Source of the DNA: Terriglobia bacterium
Lineage (GTDB): Bacteria > Acidobacteriota > Terriglobia > Bryobacterales > Bryobacteraceae
Assembly: GCA_020073365.1 (NCBI GenBank)
Contig: JAIQFL010000072.1
Location: 1 to 39,270, forward strand
Direction: 5' to 3'
DNA length: 39,270 bases
Every line of letters begins with the position of its first letter. Within the stretch, counting starts at the first letter, position 1. The notes below the pieces were generated by a model, which was not told where the DNA came from, made no database searches, and saw only the letters and a program-made list of their open reading frames with translations. The position numbers and the translations under genes are program-made. Shown one piece after another: positions 6,994 through 14,565 of the stretch.

Positions 6994-7965
6994 TTACCGC
7001 GTTCCGCCTGCCACCCCGCGCTGCTTGCGCGTGAGGATCTGTCGCACGGCGTAGATGCGGCGATCCTGGCTCTCAAAATACGTCCGCATCATCATTTCGC
7101 CTATCAGCCCGGTGCTGAACATCATCATGCCGCCCAACAGCAGCAAGCCCCCGGCAACCATCAGCGGTCCGTGCTCCATCACGATCTCGTAGCCGAGCAA
7201 CTTCTCGATCGCGAGGTAGGCCATAATCCCGCCGCCGAGAGTGGTGCCGATCAGCCCCAGAGTGCCGAAGAAATGCATCGGGCGGGTGAAGTATTTCAGC
7301 AGGAACTTGATGGTCAAAATGTCGAACATTACGCGGAACGTCCGGCCGATCCCATAATGCGAATCACCGGCGGCGCGGGGCGTGCTGCGTATGGGCACTT
7401 CCACAATGCGAGCTCCGTAGAAACTCGCCAGCGCGGGGATAAAACGGTGCAACTCGCCGTATAGATTGACGTCCTTCAGCACTTCGGAACGGTAGGCCTT
7501 GAAGGTGGTGCCGAAGTCGCGCAGGTTCACGCCGGACGCTTTGGCCATCATCCAATTGGCAATGCGCGAGGGGATCTTGCGCATAATGGCGTTGTCGACC
7601 CGGTTCTGACGCCAGCCGCTCGCAATGTCGTAGCCTTCGTCGATCTTCTTGAGCAGCGCCGGAATATCCTCGGGAGCATGCTGCAAGTCCCCGTCCATGG
7701 CGATGATGACGTCGCCTTTGGCTTCGTGGAAACCCGCCGACAACGCGGCCGTCTGCCCGAAGTTGCGGCGCAGCCGGATCACCTTGAGGTGGCCATCGGT
7801 TTCCACCAGGTTCGCCAGCAATTCAAAACTGCGGTCGTTGGACGCATCATCCACGAACAGGATCTCGTAGGGCCGTTTCAACTGCTCCAGCACTGCCGAC
7901 AGGCGGTCATAAAGCGGGAGGATCGAAGGCTCCTCGTTGTGAATCGGGATGACAATCGACAGCAT
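6994..7965 (-). CDS. Family 2 glycosyltransferase, polyprenyl-phosphate type
   Basis: A 323-residue GT2 enzyme of the DPM1/ArnC/GtrB type. The GT-A domain (about 1-225) starts with LSIVIPIHNEE, has FVDDASNDRS and the metal/nucleotide motif MDGDLQHAPEDIP. Two hydrophobic segments follow at about 235-258 and 268-290 (GPLMVAGGLLLLGGMMMFSTG). Such enzymes move a sugar from a nucleotide donor to a polyprenyl phosphate on the inner face of the membrane; the sugar cannot be read from sequence. A GATAAT hexamer lies 9 nt before the ATG, with no Shine-Dalgarno, suggesting a leaderless transcript. It is divergent from the methyltransferase gene only 26 bp away. Confidence 0.92.
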   Translation of the reverse strand: MLSIVIPIHNEEPSILPLYDRLSAVLEQLKRPYEILFVDDASNDRSFELLANLVETDGHLKVIRLRRNFGQTAALSAGFHEAKGDVIIAMDGDLQHAPEDIPALLKKIDEGYDIASGWRQNRVDNAIMRKIPSRIANWMMAKASGVNLRDFGTTFKAYRSEVLKDVNLYGELHRFIPALASFYGARIVEVPIRSTPRAAGDSHYGIGRTFRVMFDILTIKFLLKYFTRPMHFFGTLGLIGTTLGGGIMAYLAIEKLLGYEIVMEHGPLMVAGGLLLLGGMMMFSTGLIGEMMMRTYFESQDRRIYAVRQILTRKQRGVAGGTR

Positions 7966-7991
7966 GGGTGTGAAATTATCAGTGTAACATC

Positions 7992-8528
7992 ATGGATCGA
8001 GTTCCATTTCAGGCAACTACGGCCGGGGCGCCGTACGACCGTATACGACGGCTGCCGGTGGCGGTGCTGCTCGACAACGTCCGCAGCCTTTACAACGTCG
8101 GCGCGTTCTTCCGCACGGCCGATGCCGCCGGCGTAGAGAAGCTCCATCTGGCGGGGATCACGGGCCGGCCTCCCCAGCACGCGATCGCTAAAACGGCCTT
8201 GGGCGCGGAGGACTCGGTGCTCTGGGAGCACACCTGGGAGCCCGTCCCCCTGATCCACGCCCTGCGTGAGCGCGGGTACGAAATCGCGGCCGTGGAAACG
8301 ACGGTTCATGCCGTGGATCTGTTCGACTGGACGCCGCGGTTCCCGGTCTGCGTGATTTTCGGCCACGAGGTGGAGGGGATCCGCCCGGAAGTGTCGGCGC
8401 TGTCGGACACGCACGTGCGCATCCCCATGCTCGGCGCCAAGCACTCTTTGAATGTGGCTACCGCGGGCGGTGTGGTGATTTATGAGCTGCTGCGAAAATA
8501 CCGTGCCCTGGCCCCTGCGTTACGATAG
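7992..8528 (+). CDS. SpoU/TrmH-family RNA 2'-O-ribose methyltransferase
   Basis: A 178-residue SPOUT-class methyltransferase. The three knot motifs are visible: motif 1 VRSLYNVGAFFRTADAAG (about 30-48), motif 2 VCVIFGHEVEGI (about 118-130) and motif 3 IPMLGAKHSLNVATAGGVV (about 144-162). The conserved Arg in RTAD, the Glu of GHEVEG and the Ser-Leu-Asn of motif 3 are all present. It should transfer a methyl group from S-adenosylmethionine to a ribose 2'-OH of tRNA or rRNA; the site is unknown. It is short, with no N-terminal RNA-binding extension. It is followed after 3 nt by the MEMO-family gene. Confidence 0.9.
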   Translation: MDRVPFQATTAGAPYDRIRRLPVAVLLDNVRSLYNVGAFFRTADAAGVEKLHLAGITGRPPQHAIAKTALGAEDSVLWEHTWEPVPLIHALRERGYEIAAVETTVHAVDLFDWTPRFPVCVIFGHEVEGIRPEVSALSDTHVRIPMLGAKHSLNVATAGGVVIYELLRKYRALAPALR

Positions 8529-8531
8529 TAC

Positions 8532-9752
8532 TTGTCCCAGCCACTTCCTCGTTTACGCCTGAATCTCGATTTCATGCCGTCGCCGTCGCCGGACCACCCC
8601 GGGTTGTTCATCCGGGATCCGTACCGGTTCTCCGACGCCATGCTGATCATTCCGCCGGTGCTGATCGAAAGCCTGCAGTGCTTCGACGGCCAACAGACGG
8701 ATCTGGACCTGCGGGCGATGCTGGTCCGCCTGACCAACGATCTGGATGTTGGAGAAATCCAGCAGCATCTGATTCAAGCCCTCAGTAGCGCAGGGTTCCT
8801 CGAGGATGAGAGCTTCGAGCGGATGGAGCAAGAGCGCCGCCGCGAGTTTCGAGAGCTTCCGGTGCGCGCGCCGGCGCAAGCAGGCTCGGCCTATCCCGCC
8901 GAAGCCGGCGCGCTCGGCGACGCCCTGTCGCGGTATATGTCGGGCGAAGGGGCGCCCGCCGCGGCGGATGGCGACCTTTTGGCGATTGCGGCGCCGCACG
9001 TCAGCCCGGAGGGCGGATGGCAGTCCTATCGGGCGGCCTACCGCATGTTGCGTCCCGAGCATCGCGACCGCACCTTAGTGATCCTGGGCACTTCGCATTA
9101 CGGAGCGCCCGAAAAATTCGGGCTGACGCGCAAGAACTTCGCCACGCCTCTCGGCGAGGCCGTAACGGACCGGCGCCTGGTGGATTGGTTGGCCGCGCGC
9201 GCCCCGAGCGCTATCGAAATGGAGGACTACTGCCACTCCTTCGAGCACACGCTGGAATTCCAAGTGATTTTCCTACAGCACATGCTCGGGCCGGGTGTGC
9301 GTATCCTGCCCATCTTATGCGGACCGTTTGCACACAGCCTCTACAATGGCGGCAACCCCGAAAACGACGATGGGGTGAAGGCCTTCCTGGAGGCCCTCGG
9401 CGAATTGAACGACCGGGAAGGCGAGCGCCTTCTCTGGGTTCTCGGCGTGGACATGGCCCACATGGGCGCCCGCTATGGGGACCGTTTTCAGGCGGAAGCG
9501 AATGCGGGCGCGATGAGCCAAGTGGAAGTTCGCGACCAGGCCCGTATCGCGCGGATCAATGCTTCCGATGCGGCGGGCTTTTGGGAGTTGGTCCGCGAGA
9601 ATCGCGACGATCTGAAATGGTGCGGCTCCGCGCCGTTCTACACGTTTCTGAAAGCCGTGCCCAAGGCTCGCGGGGAGTTGCTGCGGTACGAGCAATGGAA
9701 CATCGATGAACACAGCGTCGTAAGCTTTGCCGGGATGGCATTCTCGAAATAA
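8532..9752 (+). CDS. MEMO1-family protein (AmmeMemoRadiSam B-like)
   Basis: A 406-residue protein. The C-terminal 290 residues form a MEMO-family domain, related to extradiol dioxygenases, with AIAAPHVSPEGGW, VILGTSHYGAPEKFG, a SFEHTLEFQVIFLQHML segment and GVDMAHMGARYGD; the conserved His residues are kept. The first 110 residues are a separate helical domain beginning LPRLRLNLDF. In many bacteria MEMO proteins are encoded with an AMMECR1 protein and a radical-SAM enzyme, but neither is in the window. The start is TTG at 8532, 3 nt after the preceding stop codon. The ATG at 8574 is possible but would cut into the N-terminal domain. Confidence 0.85.
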   Translation: MSQPLPRLRLNLDFMPSPSPDHPGLFIRDPYRFSDAMLIIPPVLIESLQCFDGQQTDLDLRAMLVRLTNDLDVGEIQQHLIQALSSAGFLEDESFERMEQERRREFRELPVRAPAQAGSAYPAEAGALGDALSRYMSGEGAPAAADGDLLAIAAPHVSPEGGWQSYRAAYRMLRPEHRDRTLVILGTSHYGAPEKFGLTRKNFATPLGEAVTDRRLVDWLAARAPSAIEMEDYCHSFEHTLEFQVIFLQHMLGPGVRILPILCGPFAHSLYNGGNPENDDGVKAFLEALGELNDREGERLLWVLGVDMAHMGARYGDRFQAEANAGAMSQVEVRDQARIARINASDAAGFWELVRENRDDLKWCGSAPFYTFLKAVPKARGELLRYEQWNIDEHSVVSFAGMAFSK

Positions 9753-9800
9753 GGAGATGTGTCCAGGGCAGGCTGAGGCATGCCCCACCACGCCCAGCCC

Positions 9801-10301
9801 CTATTCAATGGTGGCCAACACCTCGCCCGCGACGACCGTCGCTCCTTCTTTCGCCGGCACCGCAATCACCCTGCCGGCGCGCGAGGCCTTCAATTCGTTC
9901 TGCATCTTCATGGCTTCCACCACCACCAGGCCCTGCCCGGTTTCCACTGTATCGCCCGGGGAAACCAGAACCCGCACCACCTTGCCGGGCATCGGCGTGG
10001 CGATACTCTGAACACCTTCTCCATGCCGGCCACCGGATTTCCGAGTCCAGCGGCGCGGGTCCGAGACCTCGATTTCGAACCGATAGCCATCAATCACCAC
10101 CACCACTCCGCCGCTTGGCGATTCCTCGACGCGCGCCTCATAGCTGCGGCCGTCCAGCAGGACGGAGTAGACGCCGGGCTCGGGGGTTTCCACTTGTGCA
10201 TCGCGCTCGGGGCCGTCGCCAGTCCGGAAACGGCACGCGGGGGCCGGCGCGAGGACCTCGATCGAATCCGCGGTTCCGTTGACCATCAGCGACAGCTTCA
10301 T
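9801..10301 (-). CDS. Biotin carboxyl carrier protein of an acyl-CoA carboxylase
   Basis: A 166-residue protein. The C-terminal biotinyl domain (about 98-166) carries the biotinylation motif EAMKMQNEL, with target Lys132, preceded by PMPGKVVRVLVSPGDTVETG. The first 90 residues resemble the region between carboxylase and biotinyl domains in propionyl/methylcrotonyl-CoA carboxylase alpha chains (GVYSVLLDGRSYEARVEE). It carries carboxy-biotin from the biotin carboxylase to a carboxyltransferase that is not in the window. The start at 10301 overlaps the stop codon of the biotin carboxylase gene (ATGA); a longer open frame upstream lies inside that gene and is not used. Confidence 0.92.
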   Translation of the reverse strand: MKLSLMVNGTADSIEVLAPAPACRFRTGDGPERDAQVETPEPGVYSVLLDGRSYEARVEESPSGGVVVVIDGYRFEIEVSDPRRWTRKSGGRHGEGVQSIATPMPGKVVRVLVSPGDTVETGQGLVVVEAMKMQNELKASRAGRVIAVPAKEGATVVAGEVLATIE

Positions 10302-11797
10302 CGGAGTAGCTCGCTCCGTCCGGCGTCGAGCCACGCACGGGAGGCCGCCGCGGGACGAGCCTCCCAAGCCGTTTCTGTACGCGACATCGAGTGTAACGCG
10401 GCGGCCAGAGCTGCCACCGCCGCCAGATCGGGGGGGGCCTCAGGAGCGTTATGCCGCTGGAAGAATTCGTCGATAAAGCCGGTATGCAGATGGCCTGCGC
10501 GAAACTCCCGGTCCTCCAGGATCTGGCGGAAAAAGCCGATGTTGGTGCGGATCCCCCCGACATCGTATTCGCGCAGAGCACGGATCATCCGCTCGGTGGC
10601 TTCCGCGCGGGTGGCGGCCCAGACGGCAAGTTTGGCGAGCAGCGGATCGTATTCCATGGGAACTGTCCAGCCATCGTAAACGCAGCCATCCAGGCGGATG
10701 CCCGGGCCTAACGGCCGGGTAAGGCGAGTTAGTTTGCCGGGGTACGGAAGAAAATTGTTGTAGGGGTCTTCGGCATAGATGCGACATTCGATAGCGGAGC
10801 CGCGCCAGGCGACGTCCTCCTGAGCGAATGGCAGCCGTCCGCCCGCGGCGATTTCGACTTGCAGCCTCACCAGATCCAGACCGGTGACCAGTTCCGTGAC
10901 GGGATGCTCCACCTGAAGGCGCGTGTTCATTTCGAGGAAGTAGTAGCGGCGGTCCTGGTCCACCAGGAATTCGACGGTTCCCGCATTGTAGTAGCCGGCG
11001 GCGCTGGCCGCGCGGATGGCGGCCTCCCCCATCTCTTGCCGCATTTCGGGGTGCAGCACAATCAAAGGCGAAGGGCACTCTTCCATTACCTTCTGATGAC
11101 GGCGTTGGATGGAGCATTCGCGCTCGCCGAGGTGGACCATATGGCCGTGTTGATCCCCGACGAGCTGGATTTCGATGTGCCGCGGCCGCTCTACCAACTT
11201 TTCGACGTAAATATCCGGGTTGCGGAAGGAACGCCCGGCCTCGCTCGCGGCGTTGCGAAACGCGGATTCCAGTTCAGATTCGCGGTCTACGCGGCGCATG
11301 CCTTTGCCTCCCCCGCCGGCGACGGCCTTCAACAGAATCGGGTAGCCTTGCGTGCGCCCGAACTGCCGGGCCTCGTCGAAGGTGACGCCGTGGTCCGTGC
11401 CGGGCACTACCGGCGCTCCCGCGGCTATGGCGGTCTGGCGCGCGGCGGTCTTGGAGCCCATCATGCGGATCGAATTCGCAGATGGACCGATGAAGACCAG
11501 GCCGGCATCCTGGCAGGCGGCCGCGAAATCGGCATTCTCGCTGAGAAACCCATACCCGGGATGGATCGCCTCAGCGCCGTGCTTTTTCGCTGCGTCGAGA
11601 ATGCGATCGATGCGCAAGTAGCTTTCCGTCGAAAGGGACGGACCCACGTGCTCGGCCTCATCGGCCATGCGAACGTGCAGCGAGGTTCGGTCGGCGTCGG
11701 AATAAACCGCCACGCTGGCGATGCCCATCTCGCGCAAAGTGCGTATGACACGGACGGCGATCTCGCCGCGGTTAGCAATCAGGACCTTGCGGAACAT
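10298..11797 (-). CDS. Biotin carboxylase subunit of an acyl-CoA carboxylase
   Basis: A 499-residue ATP-grasp biotin carboxylase that makes carboxy-biotin from bicarbonate and ATP. It starts with KVLIANRGEIAVRVIRT and has HPGYGFLSEN, the Gly-rich ATP loop VAGGGGKGMR, the catalytic region RHIEIQLVGD, and EMNTRLQVEHPVTE. It is about 50 residues longer than AccC. The tail (after about residue 450) resembles the linker region of propionyl/methylcrotonyl-CoA carboxylase alpha chains, so the pair with the next gene looks like such an alpha chain split in two. A TACAAT box at 11807-11812 lies 9 nt before the ATG, suggesting a leaderless or near-leaderless mRNA. Confidence 0.93.
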   Translation of the reverse strand: MFRKVLIANRGEIAVRVIRTLREMGIASVAVYSDADRTSLHVRMADEAEHVGPSLSTESYLRIDRILDAAKKHGAEAIHPGYGFLSENADFAAACQDAGLVFIGPSANSIRMMGSKTAARQTAIAAGAPVVPGTDHGVTFDEARQFGRTQGYPILLKAVAGGGGKGMRRVDRESELESAFRNAASEAGRSFRNPDIYVEKLVERPRHIEIQLVGDQHGHMVHLGERECSIQRRHQKVMEECPSPLIVLHPEMRQEMGEAAIRAASAAGYYNAGTVEFLVDQDRRYYFLEMNTRLQVEHPVTELVTGLDLVRLQVEIAAGGRLPFAQEDVAWRGSAIECRIYAEDPYNNFLPYPGKLTRLTRPLGPGIRLDGCVYDGWTVPMEYDPLLAKLAVWAATRAEATERMIRALREYDVGGIRTNIGFFRQILEDREFRAGHLHTGFIDEFFQRHNAPEAPPDLAAVAALAAALHSMSRTETAWEARPAAASRAWLDAGRSELLR

Positions 11798-11839
11798 GCA
11801 GCCAGAATTGTAACAACGGGCAACGGCAAACGGACCGCG

Positions 11840-11871
11840 GTGGGACAGACGATCGCTTTTCGTCGCCTGTC
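11840..11871 (+). repeat. 32-bp palindromic repeat, family A
   Basis: Starts GTGGGACAGACGATCGC and ends in a slightly diverged right arm (GTCGCCTGTC). It lies about 30 bp upstream of the biotin carboxylase -10 box, outside any gene. Confidence 0.85.
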
Positions 11872-12389
11872 GGCGGCTGCCAGCCTGGCGGTCAGCCGGT
11901 CACGAGTGCGTTCATCCTGGCGTATCGGGTACCCGCGGAAATGCCGCCATGGCCGCCTGAAACGCCGCTCGACGGCGGCGCGTGAAGAAAACGAGGGATG
12001 CCCTTGCGGCAAGATCTCCGGGACCGAACCGCATCAGCCTGCGACAATTCGCCCTTGTCGCCAAGGGTGCTCACTTCACACCCTCTCCAAAGGGCTAATG
12101 GAAGCGATGCGTGAAGAAGCGCTTCCTGTTGTGTTTCAATGAGTTGCGTGGCATGGAGCGGCACCGCACGGATCACCACGGAAACGGCAGTCCGCTTGCA
12201 GCCGTCACTATAGGCGTCAAGCTGTCCGACTTACGTCCGAAAGGGAGGGGGAATGTCCGTCGCTGCCGCATTGGTACCATCGTTCAATCAGCTTCATGCC
12301 GACCAGGTGGATCCGCAGTCGATATGCACGCTTTCCGTCGTTTTCTGGAGAGCTCTGGGCATCGCCCGTCGCGCAATCAAAGTCTGATC
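11872..12389. other. Gene-free stretch before the TPR-like gene
   Basis: No open frame here has a convincing start and recognisable family. A 38-codon frame at 11982-12098 has no clear ribosome site. Two small hairpins are visible: CCCTTG/CAAGGG near 12051-12066, and GGAAGCG/CGCTTCC around 12100-12127. The long open frame that joins the following gene from 12111 lacks a ribosome site and is probably non-coding. I see no riboswitch or RNA gene that I can name. Confidence 0.4.
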
Positions 12390-13220
12390 ATGCTTCTTAG
12401 AACGTATTTCCTCATCGCCGCACTCTTTGCCGCCCCCCTCGTCGGGCGTGCCGAGCCGACCCTGCTCGATCAGGGGTATCGGCACCTGTACAATCTGGAG
12501 TTCGCGAATGCGCACGTCAGCTTCCAGGAGTGGGAGCACCAGAAACCCGACGATCCCATGGGTCCGGTGTCCGATGCGGCGGCTTACCTGTTCTCCGAAT
12601 TCGACCGGCTGCACATCCTGCAATCCGAGTTCTTCACCCACGATCAGCATTTCATTACCGACCACAAGCTTTTCCCCGATCCCCAGTTGAAGCGGCAATT
12701 CCAGGCTGCCCTGGCGGCCAGCCGCGCTCTTGCCGCCCGCGCGCCCGGCGACAACAACGCCCTGTTTGCCACAGTCCTGTGCAACGGTTTGGAATCCGAT
12801 TATCTCGCCCTGATCGAGAAGCGCTACGGCGCCTCCCTGCTGAAGATGAAAGCCGGACGCACGCTCGCGGAGCGCCTGTTGGACGCCGATCCGACTTACT
12901 ACGACGCATGGATCGCGGTGGGAGTGGAGAACTACATGTTAAGCGTCAAGCCCGCTCCGCTGCGTTGGCTGTTGCGATTGGGGGGCGCCGGGACCGATCG
13001 CGCCCTGGGCATCGAGAAGCTCAAACTCACCGCCGAGAAGGGCCACTACCTTGCGCCGTTCGCCAAGATGATGCTGGCGGTGGCTGCGATGCGCGAAAAC
13101 AATACCCGCCAGGCCAAGGACCTGCTCCTCGTCCTGGCGAGTGAGTATCCCCGCAATCCCCTGTACCGGCAGGAACTCGCCCGGATGGATCCCCTGGCTT
13201 TCCGGAGCGATCCTCAGTGA
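12390..13220 (+). CDS. Secreted TPR-like protein
   Basis: A 276-residue protein with a clear Sec signal peptide (MLLRTYFLIAALFAAPLVGRA, about 1-21). The mature part is helical with tetratricopeptide-like spacing, for example LDQGYRHLYNLEFANAHVSF, ALLASRALA-type helices, and PFAKMMLAVAAMRENNTRQA near the end. It is probably a periplasmic scaffold; no enzyme motif is seen. The start at 12390 is chosen because the signal peptide begins there. Its stop codon overlaps the GTG start of the next gene (GTGA), so the two are coupled. Related acidobacterial proteins carry the same LFSEFDRLHIL region, but none has a known role that I can recall. Confidence 0.75.
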   Translation: MLLRTYFLIAALFAAPLVGRAEPTLLDQGYRHLYNLEFANAHVSFQEWEHQKPDDPMGPVSDAAAYLFSEFDRLHILQSEFFTHDQHFITDHKLFPDPQLKRQFQAALAASRALAARAPGDNNALFATVLCNGLESDYLALIEKRYGASLLKMKAGRTLAERLLDADPTYYDAWIAVGVENYMLSVKPAPLRWLLRLGGAGTDRALGIEKLKLTAEKGHYLAPFAKMMLAVAAMRENNTRQAKDLLLVLASEYPRNPLYRQELARMDPLAFRSDPQ

Positions 13221-14353
13221 ATCGGCTCCCCCGTTCTACCGACGTTTTTGTGATTGGAGGCGGCCCGGCAGGGCTGGCGGCAGCGATTGCCGCACGCCAG
13301 CGCGGCTTCGCGGTCACGGTGGCGGATTGCTCCATTCCCCCCATCGACAAGGCTTGCGGCGAGGGCGTGATGCCGGATGGGGTGGTGGCCGCCCGTTCGC
13401 TGGGCATCGAACTGGAAGGCGCGGGTGCGCAGCCGTTTCGCGGCATCCGTTTTTGCGACCGTAGCGCGGGCATTCCCACGCACGTGGAGGCGGCCTTCCC
13501 CAAAGGTCAAGGTCTGGGCCTGCGCCGTACGGCGCTACACCAGATCATGGTGGAACACGCCGCGGAGGCGGGCGTGAACCTGGCATGGGGTGCGCGCATC
13601 ACCGGCATCGGCGAGGAAGGCGTAGTGGCCGATGGCCGCACGGTCCGCACGCGCTGGATCGTGGGCGCGGATGGCAGCCATTCGGCGGTCCGACGATGGG
13701 CGGGGCTGGACGCGTGCGAGCGGGATAGCCGGCGCTTCGGTTTCCGCCGCCATTATGGCGTGGCGCCCTGGAGCGAGTTCATGGAGATCCACTGGGGCGA
13801 AGCCTGCCAGCTCTACATCACGCCCGTGGGCCCGCGGGAGATCTGCGTGGCGCTGATCTCGCGCAATCCCCATCTCCGGCTTGACGATGTGCTGCCGCAG
13901 TTTCCGGAGGTCTCCCAACGGCTGGCAGGGAGTGGCGCTTCGCTCACCGGGACGCCGGAGCGCGGCGCCGTGTCCGCCTCGCGCCGTTTGAAGGCCGTTT
14001 GCCGGGGCAACGTGGCGCTGGTGGGAGACGCCTCCGGCTCGGTGGATGCCATTACCGGCGAGGGCCTGTGCCTGCTGTTTCAACACGCAGTGGCTCTCGG
14101 CGGAGCGCTCGAGGATGGCGAACTGGGACTCTACCAAGCCGAGCACCGCCGCATCGGCAGGCGTCCGGAGTTTATGGCGGACCTTATGCTTTTCCTGGAC
14201 CATCGCGGCCGTTTGCGCCGCCGGGCCCTCCGCGCCATGGCTTCCCGCCCGCACCTGTTCGCCGGCATGCTGGCCATGCATGTCGGCGAGCTCTCGAGGT
14301 TCGATTTCTTTAGGAATAGCCTGTCCTTCGGCTGGCGTCTGGTGACCCTGTGA
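13217..14353 (+). CDS. FAD-dependent oxidoreductase, geranylgeranyl reductase-like
   Basis: A 378-residue flavoprotein of the PHBH/geranylgeranyl-reductase fold. The N-terminal dinucleotide motif is GGGPAG (14-19). It also has the IDKACGEGVMPDG segment typical of this group, a GADGSHSAVRR motif, and the second FAD motif LVGDASGSVDAITGEGL. The ending (HRGRLRRRALRAM...HVGEL) resembles proteins that reduce polyprenyl chains or act as monooxygenases on polyketide-like products; the substrate cannot be assigned. It starts with GTG, overlapping the preceding stop codon, and is likely in the same operon as the TPR-like protein. Confidence 0.85.
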   Translation: MNRLPRSTDVFVIGGGPAGLAAAIAARQRGFAVTVADCSIPPIDKACGEGVMPDGVVAARSLGIELEGAGAQPFRGIRFCDRSAGIPTHVEAAFPKGQGLGLRRTALHQIMVEHAAEAGVNLAWGARITGIGEEGVVADGRTVRTRWIVGADGSHSAVRRWAGLDACERDSRRFGFRRHYGVAPWSEFMEIHWGEACQLYITPVGPREICVALISRNPHLRLDDVLPQFPEVSQRLAGSGASLTGTPERGAVSASRRLKAVCRGNVALVGDASGSVDAITGEGLCLLFQHAVALGGALEDGELGLYQAEHRRIGRRPEFMADLMLFLDHRGRLRRRALRAMASRPHLFAGMLAMHVGELSRFDFFRNSLSFGWRLVTL

Positions 14354-14475
14354 CGAAGTCAGGTAGAGCTGCGTAATGAACGAGTGGTGCTGCTCATCCT
14401 GGAACGCAGCCTCCTGGCTTTTCCGTCCCGAATGTAAATCCTATCGTCCTTTATTCGCCTCCAACCACCCAGCTC

Positions 14476-14504
14476 TTGACCTTCCCCCCTGGCACAGGTA
14501 AGAT
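14476..14504 (+). promoter_or_regulatory. Sigma-70-type promoter of the TonB-dependent receptor
   Basis: TTGACC (14476-14481) and TAAGAT (14499-14504) are separated by 17 bp. Transcription from about 14511 gives a leader of about 55 nt that includes GGAGG at 14551-14555. The spacer contains a run of C residues. Confidence 0.65.
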
Positions 14505-14565
14505 TGTACCCATCTATTCGGGGTTGATTGGTCAAGCACCACCGTCTGCTGGAGGTTCATCTTCA

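Noticed and set aside
11982..12098. Small open frame of 38 codons (GTG start)
   Set aside because: No ribosome site of note, no known family and no conserved context; cannot be supported as a gene.
10859..12142. 427-codon plus-strand open frame opposite the biotin carboxylase
   Set aside because: Antisense shadow of a gene with complete catalytic motifs.
12111..12389. Extension of the TPR-like gene upstream to 12111
   Set aside because: It would put 93 residues before a clear Sec signal peptide; the start at 12390 is where the signal peptide begins.
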